Shown in pieces: positions 26,716 through 35,822 of a DNA stretch of 64,000 bases. A model generated the notes under the pieces. That model was not told the origin of the DNA. It did not search any database and saw nothing but the letters and a program-made list of their open reading frames with translations. The position numbers and the translations under genes are program-made. How positions within the stretch are numbered: the first letter of the stretch is position 1; each line of letters starts with the position of its first letter. This stretch comes from Halobacteriovorax vibrionivorans (lineage in GTDB: Bacteria > Bdellovibrionota > Bacteriovoracia > Bacteriovoracales > Bacteriovoracaceae): contig NZ_QDKL01000002.1 in NCBI RefSeq assembly GCF_003346865.1, positions 62,001-126,000 on the forward strand, written 5' to 3'.

Positions 26716-26893
26716 GCTAACCCCTTTAAATTAGTTTAATCAAAATTATCCATCTTAAAAAGAAGAATCATTGTATAATAATCAACTGATTTACAAATAT
26801 TTAACTAACTAAATTTTATTATTTCAATAACTTACCGATGAGTGGGCATAAGAAATACATAATTAAGATGAAATAATGAATTAAGGGGTTATT

Positions 26894-28261
26894 TTGAAGG
26901 CATTGTATATTTGTGATGAGAAAGATGAATGGGGATATATAAGAGACTCATTTTCTAACTGCTTTCCCGATATTCAACTACACTGTGCAATCAGTGGTGA
27001 CGATGCAATCGATTTACTAAGCTTCGAAGGTCCATTTGCTATGATTCTAATCGAAGTCTCATTAAAGAATGAGGACCCTTCTCAACTTGCTGGAAAGATT
27101 CTATCCATTACTGGTCAAAGACCTTTTATCTTCCTTGGTATGGAGGCAATGGTAAAAGAAAGGATTCCTGATGCACTATATGCAAGAAGTGAATCTTCTT
27201 CGGCCCTTTTTAGACCTATCGAAGAAGAAGACTTTGTTACGGCCGTCAATAAAGCACTTGCCTGGGTAAAAAGTGAAGATTTTGGTTCAAGTATTGAAGA
27301 ATTTGAAGAAGATGATCTTCTACCTATGAAGATTAGAGGCTTTTATCTTTTTGAAACATTGGCCTATGATGTTTATCTAGAATTAACTCAGACTAAATAT
27401 ACGAAAATCATTTCTGCAAATAAGAAATACTCTCATTCAACAATCCATTCTTATGCAAGAAAAAATATTAAGGTACTTTATTTAAAAAAGAACGATTACT
27501 TAAAATTCTTAGAGGAAGGAATTGAGAACTTATTAAAAGTCTTTGAGAGTAAGAAGAAGTTAAAGCAAGAAGAGGTTATCGAAAATCAAATTAAGGCCGT
27601 ACTTCTTATTCATCAATATGTGAAGACAGTTGGTGTTTCAGAGAATGTGATAAACCTATGCGATAAGGTTATTCTTTGTAGTCGCGATATTGTTCTTGAA
27701 AATAAGAAGTATCGTAACGTACTCTCTTTATTTCCAAAGAGTGGGCCATTTGATATCGCCACTCAAGCAATTATGACTCTTTATTTATCACACTTTATTT
27801 TACAAGCGCTTGGCTGGGCGTCTGAGACATCTAAGAAAAAACTTGGTCTTGCCTCTCTTTTATATGATTCAATGCTTGAGAATGAAGACCTTATTAGTAT
27901 TCAATCATTAGAAGATCCACAGCTGAAAATGTTTAAAGAAGAAGAACAGGAAAATTATCGTATCCACCCTATTAAGGCAGCAGAAATAGCACAGTATTTT
28001 ACAGGCTATCCTGAAGCAGACTTTGTTATCGCGCAACACCACGAAAAACCTAAAGGTGACGGTTTTCCTAATAACCTAAGTACCAATAAACTTACAGCAC
28101 ACTCATGTGCATTTATCTTAGCAAATAATTTTATTCTAAGACTTTGTACAAGTACTGGTGGAAAGAAGAATCTTCTCAATATCTTTAGAGAGATGAAAGA
28201 AGTTTACAACCAAGGAAACTTCAAAGACCCACTAAATGCATTACAAAGAACGATTGTGTAA
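26894..28261 (+). CDS. Receiver-like plus degenerate HD-GYP-like protein
   Basis: A 455-residue cytoplasmic protein starting at TTG, with AAGGGG upstream. The first about 120 residues look like a receiver fold (KALYICDEKDEWG, FAMILIEVSL, FIFLGMEAM) but a clear phospho-Asp set is not obvious. The C-terminal part resembles HD-GYP: QHHEKPKGDGFPNN fits HHExxxGxGYP, while the earlier HD is replaced by YD (LLYDSMLENED), so phosphodiesterase activity is doubtful. It is a probable paralogue of the gene at 30738-32090. A sensor or effector of c-di-GMP without catalysis is possible. Confidence 0.75.
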   Translation: MKALYICDEKDEWGYIRDSFSNCFPDIQLHCAISGDDAIDLLSFEGPFAMILIEVSLKNEDPSQLAGKILSITGQRPFIFLGMEAMVKERIPDALYARSESSSALFRPIEEEDFVTAVNKALAWVKSEDFGSSIEEFEEDDLLPMKIRGFYLFETLAYDVYLELTQTKYTKIISANKKYSHSTIHSYARKNIKVLYLKKNDYLKFLEEGIENLLKVFESKKKLKQEEVIENQIKAVLLIHQYVKTVGVSENVINLCDKVILCSRDIVLENKKYRNVLSLFPKSGPFDIATQAIMTLYLSHFILQALGWASETSKKKLGLASLLYDSMLENEDLISIQSLEDPQLKMFKEEEQENYRIHPIKAAEIAQYFTGYPEADFVIAQHHEKPKGDGFPNNLSTNKLTAHSCAFILANNFILRLCTSTGGKKNLLNIFREMKEVYNQGNFKDPLNALQRTIV

Positions 28262-28390
28262 GTAAAAAAAATCTTAATTTTCATTATGATTTCTCATCTA
28301 AAAAACTTCCGTTCTTTAGTTTACATTTATTGGCCCTGAGATAAACTCTATTTATTGTAAATCATACATTCAATATTAAGGAGTTTATTG

Positions 28391-28822
28391 ATGAAAAAAT
28401 TATTATGCGCAGCTCTTTTTACAGTACTTACATCAACTGCATTTGCGGCCCATGGCCCAGCAGGTTGTGGTCTTGGTGCCGTAATCTTTGAAGGAAAGTC
28501 AGGTTTAGCTCTTAATGCTTTAGCTGGTATTACAAACGGAATCTTTAGTAACCAGACATTTGCAATGTCTACAGGAACTTTAAAATGTGAAGATGCTAAA
28601 ACAGCAAGAGTTGCTGCAGTTTCATTTGTTGAAAACAATATGATTGCACTCTCTTCTGATATTGCAAAAGGTGAAGGTGAAAGTCTAGATGCTTACCTTG
28701 CCCTTATTAATGCAACTAACGCAGATAAGAACATTTTAAAAAGTAATTTTGATCTAATCTTTGCAGACAATGCAACTGCACAGATGGTTCATGAAAATAT
28801 TAAGTCTGTTTTATTAATATAA
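28391..28822 (+). CDS. DUF3015-type secreted protein
   Basis: A 143-residue exported protein with signal MKKLLCAALFTVLTSTAFA. The mature start HGPAGCGLGAVIFEGKSG and the later LKCED match the DUF3015 family, common in Bdellovibrionota and other Gram-negatives, of unknown role. AAGGAG lies 7 nt before the ATG at 28391. It ends with a strong intrinsic terminator. Confidence 0.8.
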   Translation: MKKLLCAALFTVLTSTAFAAHGPAGCGLGAVIFEGKSGLALNALAGITNGIFSNQTFAMSTGTLKCEDAKTARVAAVSFVENNMIALSSDIAKGEGESLDAYLALINATNADKNILKSNFDLIFADNATAQMVHENIKSVLLI

Positions 28823-28825
28823 AAA

Positions 28826-28849
28826 AAAGAGGGAGATGCCTCCCTCTTT
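28826..28849 (+). terminator. Intrinsic terminator of the DUF3015 gene
   Basis: AAAGAGGGAG (28826-28835), loop ATGC, CTCCCTCTTT (28840-28849). A 10-bp perfect stem followed by CTTATTTT. The A-run before it makes it usable from both sides. Confidence 0.85.
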
Positions 28850-28868
28850 CTTATTTTAAAGAAATACA

Positions 28869-30728
28869 ATGTTAAAACAAGTTATCATAATAATATCTCT
28901 TTTAATCTTAGGGCCATATACCTATGGCCAACAAAGTAATATCGAGTTTTCTTCACAATTCTTATCATTAATGCGTTATCAAAAAACACTCTTTGGTGGT
29001 TATCAGTCTGCTGTTAAATCAAAAGAGTACTTTTTGGCAAAAGATGGAATGACAAACCCAACCAGTGAGCTGAATGCATCGATAAGAGAAATCACTTCCC
29101 CCCCTATTAAAGACATGAATAAGCACCCTAAATGTCTTTTTCCAGCAAGAGTGAAATTTCTAAAAAAGTATAAAAAAATACCTTCATCGATTAATTTAAA
29201 AGACTGTGAAGTCTATCAGGCCTTTGTAAAAAAACTCAGTGTCGATTCTGTTTCTCTAATTTTTTCGTCTTATTTTATAGAAAAACCCGCATCAACATTC
29301 GGTCATACATTTTTAAGGCTAAGATCAAAAACTTCTATTAAACAAAATAATGATCTCCTTGATTATGGAGTTGATTTCTCTGCCCAAGTAGACACTGTAA
29401 ATCCTATTGTCTACGGATATAAAGGAATTACAGGTGGCTTTAAAGGCGAATTTACCCTTATGCCCTATTACGTGAAGGTCAAAGAATACAATGATATGGA
29501 ATCTCGAGATTTATGGGATTATGAATTAAATTTATCTGATAATGAAGTCGATTATTTTCAGGCCCATCTCTATGAAATGAATAGGGCCTATTTTGATTAT
29601 TACTACCTTAGTGAAAATTGCTCTTATCATATTCTAGCATTCTTAGACGCGATAAAACCAGAATGGAAGCTTCTTGAAGAGTTGGGTATAGCGGTACCTC
29701 CTGTTGATACAGTTTATGCTCTTTATAAGAATGACGAAATTATAAGAAACGTAAAATTTAGACCAGCTTCTTATACCAAAATAAATTTAAATATCAAGAA
29801 TATGGATAAGTATCAAAGTAGCCTTTTTCAAAATCTCATAAATAAGAGGTATCAATTAAGCGAAATTAAAAATAATGAAAGTGATATATTTGTCCTAGAC
29901 ACATATAATCTCTATGTTGATTTTGAAAATGCAGAAGTCGATACGACGACAACATTGGCCAATAAAGAAAAACTTGAATACCGAAAGCAGAAATTTCAAA
30001 TCAATAAGGCAAGATCTAAATTAACCGCAAGGCCAAAGCAAATTAGCTATCAGGAGGTTTATGATAAAGCTCCCCATAAAGGACACCTAACTGGGCGATT
30101 TGATATTAGAAATAATGTTGATACTAATGGAGATTATTTACAAATTGGCTGGCGTGGAGCTTTACACGATAAACTTGATACTCCAAACGGCTTCCTGCCA
30201 ATGAGTACGACAGAACTCTTTAGTCTAGAATTTACATATAATAAATATCAAGATCAACAATTTCGTCTAAGTGAAGTGAGGCTTGCCAATATTGAAGCTT
30301 ATCGACCAGTAAGAAGCTTTGCTAATAATATTAGTTTCCAACTCGAGGTTGGATACAAAGAAAGAGAAATGTTTAGTAATCGTAACTTGAGTCCATACTT
30401 AGATCTAAATATTGGACAAGTATATGGTAGTGATAGCTTTATATTTGGACTTTTAGCAGCTACTCAGAATGCTTATATATATAATTCAAATTTAGATTAT
30501 ATATTAAGCTACGGCCCAAAGCTATTCTTCGTTTATAGTCACGATAAATACTCTATTCATAGCTCCTACCAATACCTATTTCGTAATCAGTCGAAATTTA
30601 ATAAGACACAAGAAGTTGAATTTGAAAGTCGTTATCACTTAAATAAGAAAATGAGTTTTAAAATTGGATACGAATATTTAGATAAGTTTTATCAACAAGG
30701 TTATGCAGGACTAAATCTATTCTACTAG
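28869..30728 (+). CDS. DUF4105 (Lnb N-terminal-like) exported protein with C-terminal beta-barrel
   Basis: A 619-residue protein with signal MLKQVIIIISLLILGPYTYG. Residues about 130-280 contain the DUF4105 core: FSSYFIEKPASTFGHTFLRL, the motif LLDYGVDFSAQ, and YYLSENCSYHIL; the conserved His and Cys recall a papain-like or NlpC-like catalytic dyad seen in this fold. The last about 200 residues have alternating aromatic strands ending in FY, as in outer-membrane barrels. This fits an outer-membrane protein with an amidase-like periplasmic domain. Substrate unknown. Confidence 0.8.
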   Translation: MLKQVIIIISLLILGPYTYGQQSNIEFSSQFLSLMRYQKTLFGGYQSAVKSKEYFLAKDGMTNPTSELNASIREITSPPIKDMNKHPKCLFPARVKFLKKYKKIPSSINLKDCEVYQAFVKKLSVDSVSLIFSSYFIEKPASTFGHTFLRLRSKTSIKQNNDLLDYGVDFSAQVDTVNPIVYGYKGITGGFKGEFTLMPYYVKVKEYNDMESRDLWDYELNLSDNEVDYFQAHLYEMNRAYFDYYYLSENCSYHILAFLDAIKPEWKLLEELGIAVPPVDTVYALYKNDEIIRNVKFRPASYTKINLNIKNMDKYQSSLFQNLINKRYQLSEIKNNESDIFVLDTYNLYVDFENAEVDTTTTLANKEKLEYRKQKFQINKARSKLTARPKQISYQEVYDKAPHKGHLTGRFDIRNNVDTNGDYLQIGWRGALHDKLDTPNGFLPMSTTELFSLEFTYNKYQDQQFRLSEVRLANIEAYRPVRSFANNISFQLEVGYKEREMFSNRNLSPYLDLNIGQVYGSDSFIFGLLAATQNAYIYNSNLDYILSYGPKLFFVYSHDKYSIHSSYQYLFRNQSKFNKTQEVEFESRYHLNKKMSFKIGYEYLDKFYQQGYAGLNLFY

Positions 30729-30737
30729 CTTCATATC

Positions 30738-32090
30738 TTATATTTTAATATTTGCCAGTGTATTGATAATTTTCTTATAAGTGTGCTTTGTGAAGCGCTC
30801 TTTTAGTTTTTCCATTATCTCTTCAACATTTACAGGAACTTTATTTTCAATTTTTTGATAGATCTCTTCCGTAAAGGCTTCAGCGATAATAAGAACTTTT
30901 GCTAGTGGTGAAATATCATCTTTATAGCTTGTGGCAAAACCTTGACCATTAGGAGTACCATGATGTTGCATAATAATAACATCTGCACCTAGTGGACAAC
31001 CTGGATAGCGTCTAATAGCATCTGCTGCCTCACTTGCGTGATTGATAATGATTTCTTTTTCATCTTCAGTGATATTTGGATCAAAGATAAGCTTATCCTC
31101 ATACATTAGATCAGGATGTTTTTTGTAGATTTGAACTAGATACATATCATGAAAATAAAGAACAAATTTTAACTTCTCTTTGTGCGCATCACCGCCCCAT
31201 TCAACATTATCGAGAATATGAGTAGAAACGTAACCTGCAATAATTGAGTGACTATAGAGAAATCCAGACTTTAGTGCCGCAAGGTCTTTAAGCAGAGATT
31301 TAAGATCAGGAACATCCTCAATAACCTCTTCCATTGTATCCATACACATCTGAGATAATTGAATGACTTCTTTTGTAACTTCTTGATCTTCAAATAATTG
31401 TTCAGCAACAGCATCAATACTTTGTTCAACAAAGTCTAAAGATTCCTGTTGTGGAGTCTCTGGAGTTATTTGCTCCATACTTTCTATAAGTAGTTGAGTA
31501 ACTTTTTTTGTGAAAGCAAAACGCTCTTTAGCTGGTATGAGTAAATTTGATACACCTTGATCAAGGAATTCTCTTACCTTTGGCCACACATCACTTTCTT
31601 TATCAAAGATTTTAGTTGGAGCAGATTGGCCATTATTTTCTAGCATATAATACGTGTCACAGAATGCTTTCTTAAATGGGAAGAAAAGTCGGATTGGCAT
31701 CTCATATAAGTCTTCAGTAATAACTGCTAAGACCTCTTTTGGATTCATTCCAAGTGATTTGAAAATATTTTGAATAATTCCAGGAATATCAAATTGGTTT
31801 TTAACGATATGATTCTCATCTGGGATCAAGTCTCCTTCACCAATTACAATAGAAGGAATATCTCGGTCGTTTTCAATGCAGTTATGATATGCCAATAATG
31901 CAGTATCCTCTCCATCAATACTTGCCATCGTAACTAATACATCAATTGCCACATCTGGATCTTCAATATGAATCAACGCCTTGTCTAAGCTCGATTCAAA
32001 AATAAGGTTCAACTCTGTATAGGTTTTCAAATTAACGCTATAAATTGAATTTAAGACCTCATTATCGCAGATAATTAATGCAGTTTTCAC
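30738..32090 (-). CDS. Receiver-like plus HD-GYP-like protein
   Basis: A 450-residue protein that probably starts at GTG 32090 (AGAGGA upstream) rather than 32153. The N-terminus VKTALIICDNEVLNSIY parallels the receiver-like start of the gene at 26894. The C-terminal domain keeps an HD pair (YFHDMYLVQIYKKHP), NHASEAA and QHHGTPNGQGF, so more HD-GYP ligands are retained than in its paralogue, although the GYP is GQGF. It may be an active or partly active c-di-GMP phosphodiesterase. Convergent with the DUF4105 gene, 9 nt apart. Confidence 0.75.
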   Translation of the reverse strand: MKTALIICDNEVLNSIYSVNLKTYTELNLIFESSLDKALIHIEDPDVAIDVLVTMASIDGEDTALLAYHNCIENDRDIPSIVIGEGDLIPDENHIVKNQFDIPGIIQNIFKSLGMNPKEVLAVITEDLYEMPIRLFFPFKKAFCDTYYMLENNGQSAPTKIFDKESDVWPKVREFLDQGVSNLLIPAKERFAFTKKVTQLLIESMEQITPETPQQESLDFVEQSIDAVAEQLFEDQEVTKEVIQLSQMCMDTMEEVIEDVPDLKSLLKDLAALKSGFLYSHSIIAGYVSTHILDNVEWGGDAHKEKLKFVLYFHDMYLVQIYKKHPDLMYEDKLIFDPNITEDEKEIIINHASEAADAIRRYPGCPLGADVIIMQHHGTPNGQGFATSYKDDISPLAKVLIIAEAFTEEIYQKIENKVPVNVEEIMEKLKERFTKHTYKKIINTLANIKI

Positions 32091-32173
32091 AAATTCCTCT
32101 TTAAATGATATTCTACAGATATTGTAGCATATACAATTACAGATAGTTAGCATTACAAACCAAAAGGAAAAAA

Positions 32174-32926
32174 ATGCATTTGAATAAGAAAGATTTAGTA
32201 ACAGGAAAAATTGTTGAGCGCTACAAGCGCTTCCTACTCGATTTTAAACTAACTAAGAAATTCAAGGATTACGATAAGAATGAAATTCACACAGCTCACT
32301 TGGCCAATACAGGGAGCATGAAAAGCTGTTGGGAGCCTAATTGGAAGGTTTTGATGACCCATAGTGATGACCCAAAGAGAAAACTTAAGTTCTCTGCTCA
32401 GATGATCTCAAATGGAGAATCATGGATCATGGTCAATACTGGATTAACAAATAAACTTGTTCAAGAAGCATTAGAAAATGGCGCTATAAAGGAGCTTTCA
32501 AAATATTCTCACTTTAAAAGCGAAGTAAAAATTGGAAAAAGCCGTATCGACTTTCTACTTAGCAACAAAGAGATTGATAAGAAAAACCTTGAGTTGGATA
32601 ACTCACAAGTAAAGTACAACTTTGTGGAAGTAAAAAATGTTACTCTAAAAGTTGATGATCAAGCACAATTTCCAGATGCTGTATCCACAAGAGGACAAAA
32701 GCATTTAGAAGAGTTAATGCAATTAAAAGAACAAGGCCATGAAGCAACCATGCTCTACGTTGTTTCAAGGGAAGATATTAAAAGCTTTAATGTAAGCGAT
32801 GTGGACAAAAGATATAAAGAGCTTCTCCATGAGGCCAAGAAAAAAGGAGTTAAAATCCTCGCCTATCAGCTAAGTATGAATGAAGAAGAAATAAAATTAG
32901 CAAAGAAAATTCCAATCAAATTATAA
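32174..32926 (+). CDS. sfsA: SfsA family DNA/RNA nuclease-like protein
   Basis: A 250-residue cytoplasmic protein. The SfsA hallmarks are clear: HLANTGSMKSCWEPN near residue 45, SKRIDFLL-like GKSRIDFLLSN, FVEVKNVTL near 155 and FPDAVSTRGQKHLEEL. The E-K pair in EVKNV is the nuclease-like active site. It was first described as sugar fermentation stimulation protein; a nuclease role is suggested by the fold. AGGA-like sequence AAAGGA precedes the ATG. Its end overlaps the convergent gene by 6 nt. Confidence 0.93.
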   Translation: MHLNKKDLVTGKIVERYKRFLLDFKLTKKFKDYDKNEIHTAHLANTGSMKSCWEPNWKVLMTHSDDPKRKLKFSAQMISNGESWIMVNTGLTNKLVQEALENGAIKELSKYSHFKSEVKIGKSRIDFLLSNKEIDKKNLELDNSQVKYNFVEVKNVTLKVDDQAQFPDAVSTRGQKHLEELMQLKEQGHEATMLYVVSREDIKSFNVSDVDKRYKELLHEAKKKGVKILAYQLSMNEEEIKLAKKIPIKL

Positions 32927-33742
32927 GTTAGTTGATTCAATCTTTTCAATTTGACCAATAATACTTGAGTAGACCTTACTCTCAGTTGGAATCTTTGTTA
33001 GTAGTTCTCCAAACTTAAGATAATTCTCTTTAGTTATAAAACGAGACATCTGAGTTGCAAGGATAGAGTCACTTGATGCAGGAGAAGCTTGTATTTCACT
33101 AATAATCTGATCACTTACCTTATGCTTAAAACTTTCGGACTTAGAATAACGATCTAGCTCATGAATTAGTAAATTAGTAAGCTCTCGATTTTGAGATTTC
33201 TTTGCAAGCTTAACGATAGCATTGAGAGATCTAATATCACTCTTTTGAGTACTTAATAATAAAACTGAATTCTTCTTTAGTTCATCATGTGGAATATCAA
33301 TTAGATCAAGGGCCGTTGTAACAATAGAATGGGACCTAAAACCTCTTTTAAGTGTGAAATTATAAAGCTTATTAACCTTATCACTAATCTTTGAAGCAAC
33401 TAATTGCTCATAACGATCATAATTTTCAGAAACTTCATCACTTTTAAAATATTCATCACAGATAGTGCGCAAGCATGATTTTAACTGAGAAAGAGATTCT
33501 TCATATGACTTATAAATATGCATATCTTCAACTCTTCTCTTCTTTAATGCTCGTGTGTTAACATCGTCAGAAATCGAAGCAATTGTTCTTTTAACGAAAT
33601 CAGGTGAGCGATCCACATGCTTATACGGATTCGTTCCTTGACCAATTTCTTGCATAATTGTTGTTTCGATATCACTGCTTGTTAGAAAAACCGCCCCACA
33701 TATAGAAGCGAGAACGACAGTGTTGATAAAGCTCTTTATCAT
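32921..33742 (-). CDS. Exported helical-repeat protein, unknown
   Basis: A 273-residue protein with a signal-like N-terminus (MIKSFINTVVLASICGAVFL). The rest is helical and charged, with a CLRTICDEYF pair of cysteines and later segments that look like short alpha-helical repeats of the HEAT type (for example HDELKKNSVLLLSTQKSDI). No catalytic motif was seen. It is downstream of nothing on its strand, being 95 bp beyond pyrD, so it may be last in that operon or independent. Confidence 0.65.
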   Translation of the reverse strand: MIKSFINTVVLASICGAVFLTSSDIETTIMQEIGQGTNPYKHVDRSPDFVKRTIASISDDVNTRALKKRRVEDMHIYKSYEESLSQLKSCLRTICDEYFKSDEVSENYDRYEQLVASKISDKVNKLYNFTLKRGFRSHSIVTTALDLIDIPHDELKKNSVLLLSTQKSDIRSLNAIVKLAKKSQNRELTNLLIHELDRYSKSESFKHKVSDQIISEIQASPASSDSILATQMSRFITKENYLKFGELLTKIPTESKVYSSIIGQIEKIESTNL

Positions 33743-33837
33743 TGCTTTCCTTTAATATTAACCAACCTAATCACTTGTCGGTCAAGATCAAGAAAATATT
33801 AAGCAATACTTTATCTCTCGCTCTAAAAATCAAGCAC

Positions 33838-34884
33838 TTAGAGCGCTTTTCTTTGATAATAATTTATGAGTTCATCAATAGACTTTAACTCAAGACGGGC
33901 CAAATCACTTTGAATTGATTCATTTATAGAAGAAAGTAATTTAGGTCCTTGAAAAATGAAAGCTGAATAAATTTGTAGTGCTCGCCCACCAGCTCTCCAA
34001 TACTCAACCACATCATTGTAGCTAGCAAAACCACCAACACCGATAAATTCAAGTGAGGGATAGTTTTTAATCTTTTCTAAACAGGCCTTACGAATATTAT
34101 GTGCTTTCTTATAAAGAAGCTTTCCGGAAATGCCACCAACTCCCCTTTCTGGCATAATCGTTGTATTCGTAGCGATTATACCTGTTAGACGAAACTTAGC
34201 AGCTGTTTCTAGAATTGCATCGATCTCATCCATTTCAATATCTGGTGCTATTTTTAGATAGAGATCCACCTCTTCTTCTTTCCTATCTAAGGCCTTAAAT
34301 AATTTCTCTAACGCATCTTTTGTTTGGTGAGAACGAAGGCCAGGAGTATTAGGAGAAGATACATTGATAACAATATAATCCGCTATATCCTTAAACTTTT
34401 GATAAAGAAGTCCATAATCCTTAGGAGCTTCTTCATCAGGTGTTGTTTTATTTTTGCCAATATTGACGCCTAGAGGAATACTTAGGCCTTTTGATTTTAG
34501 CTTTAATACTTGCTGATACATAAAGTCTGAGCCCAGATTATTAAAGCCCATACAATTTCTAATAGACTCTTCTTCTATGTAGCGAAAAAGCCTTGGCCTT
34601 TCATTTCCGATTTGTGGACGAGGTGTAACAGTTCCAACTTCAATAGCGCCAAAGCCAACTTGAGATAAGAATTCATAGGCCCTTGCATTCTTATCAAGTC
34701 CAGCAGCAAGTCCAACGGGAGACTTCCACGTTAGGTTCCCAACTTTTAAACATGTTTTGGGATCAATATGAGTATTAAATAAAGATGCAAAAAGAGGAAA
34801 GCTCTCCATTAACTTTATCGTTAAATCATGAGCATCCTCGGCATCGAGTTTAAAAAGTAGAGATTTTAATGCTGAATAAACCAT
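33838..34884 (-). CDS. pyrD: Dihydroorotate dehydrogenase, quinone-type (class 2)
   Basis: A 348-residue enzyme oxidising dihydroorotate to orotate with electrons passing to quinone. The class 2 pattern is clear: an N-terminal membrane-binding region (MVYSALKSLLFKLDAEDAHD), AAGLDKNARA for FMN, INVSSPNTPGLRSHQ with the catalytic serine, IGVGGF and GGRALQIYSAFIFQGP. Peripheral inner membrane location is expected. The ATG overlaps the preceding CsgG-like gene by 1 nt (TAATG), so the two are translationally coupled, an unexpected pairing. Confidence 0.95.
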   Translation of the reverse strand: MVYSALKSLLFKLDAEDAHDLTIKLMESFPLFASLFNTHIDPKTCLKVGNLTWKSPVGLAAGLDKNARAYEFLSQVGFGAIEVGTVTPRPQIGNERPRLFRYIEEESIRNCMGFNNLGSDFMYQQVLKLKSKGLSIPLGVNIGKNKTTPDEEAPKDYGLLYQKFKDIADYIVINVSSPNTPGLRSHQTKDALEKLFKALDRKEEEVDLYLKIAPDIEMDEIDAILETAAKFRLTGIIATNTTIMPERGVGGISGKLLYKKAHNIRKACLEKIKNYPSLEFIGVGGFASYNDVVEYWRAGGRALQIYSAFIFQGPKLLSSINESIQSDLARLELKSIDELINYYQRKAL

Positions 34885-35807
34885 TAGTATAACTTTACAA
34901 AGTCACCTTCGTGAACAGAGCCCCCAGAATGGAGAATACCAATTGAAGCATCAGGTCCAACATAGTCAATGATCTCAATAGTTCCCTTCACTTCACCTTT
35001 AGAAACACCAATTAGAGCTCCAGTTTCAGGATCGTAAATATCAACACCTTCTGTTACAACTTTTAAGACGTCACCAATATTAAGTCCTGAATCTCGTCCA
35101 GCATTAACATAGATATTATTTCCTATAATCTTTGCAACACGACCAACCCATTCAAGCTTTGCGGCCGTATCTAGAATTCGAGGAATAGACCTTCTAACTG
35201 CAACCTTAACGACATACCTTAGAAGGTCTTGTCTATATTTTGATTTAGATTGTTGATCTGATTTAAAGAATCGATAACTCTTATCATCAGCATAACCATT
35301 TAAGGTGTCAGTATAGATTTCTTTATTTGAATTTACATCAAAGATGCGGATTTCGACTTTTGCCTCACTATAACTCTTTGTACTTCTAACAAAGCCAACC
35401 TCATCTGATTTTTCTCTGACTCGGGCCTCAATGATACGCCCAAAAATCACAAAGTTAATTCCTTCACCTTTGGCCTTTCTTGTCATCTGTACAAGCTTAG
35501 ACCCACCTTGTGAGTAAACCTGTTTTGAGGAACCAAAAAGTCTTGCAGACATTGGATCAACAATAAATTGACCTGTTCGATTTATTTCACGTCTAAGCTC
35601 TTCTGTTGCCACAACACCAAGGTCCTGGCCTCCAAACGGCGACTCATTGAAAAAAGTTAAAAGGGCAACTTTCTTCTTAACACCTGTAAAGTGTGTCCTC
35701 TCCATTGGTCTCGCTTGACGTCCACGATTATCTCTTCTTTGAGGTGGAGCAAGCAGTGAACAAGAAGTTGCTAAGATTAATAAAATTGGTAAAAAATACT
35801 TCCTCAT
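34884..35807 (-). CDS. CsgG-like lipoprotein with FlgT-type C-terminal domain
   Basis: A 307-residue lipoprotein (MRKYFLPILLILATSC lipobox). Residues about 45-200 have a CsgG-like core (KKVALLTFFNESPFGGQDLG, VVATEELRREI, NFVIFGRIIEARV). The last about 95 residues (WVGRVAKIIGNNIYVNAGRD, SGLNIGDVLKV, DPETGALIGVS) resemble the C-terminal domain of FlgT, a flagellar basal-body-associated protein of Vibrio. Both suggest an outer-membrane or periplasmic assembly factor. It lies 15 nt after a large exported protein gene, suggesting the two work together. Confidence 0.75.
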   Translation of the reverse strand: MRKYFLPILLILATSCSLLAPPQRRDNRGRQARPMERTHFTGVKKKVALLTFFNESPFGGQDLGVVATEELRREINRTGQFIVDPMSARLFGSSKQVYSQGGSKLVQMTRKAKGEGINFVIFGRIIEARVREKSDEVGFVRSTKSYSEAKVEIRIFDVNSNKEIYTDTLNGYADDKSYRFFKSDQQSKSKYRQDLLRYVVKVAVRRSIPRILDTAAKLEWVGRVAKIIGNNIYVNAGRDSGLNIGDVLKVVTEGVDIYDPETGALIGVSKGEVKGTIEIIDYVGPDASIGILHSGGSVHEGDFVKLY

Positions 35808-35822
35808 AACTCTTATGCCTTA

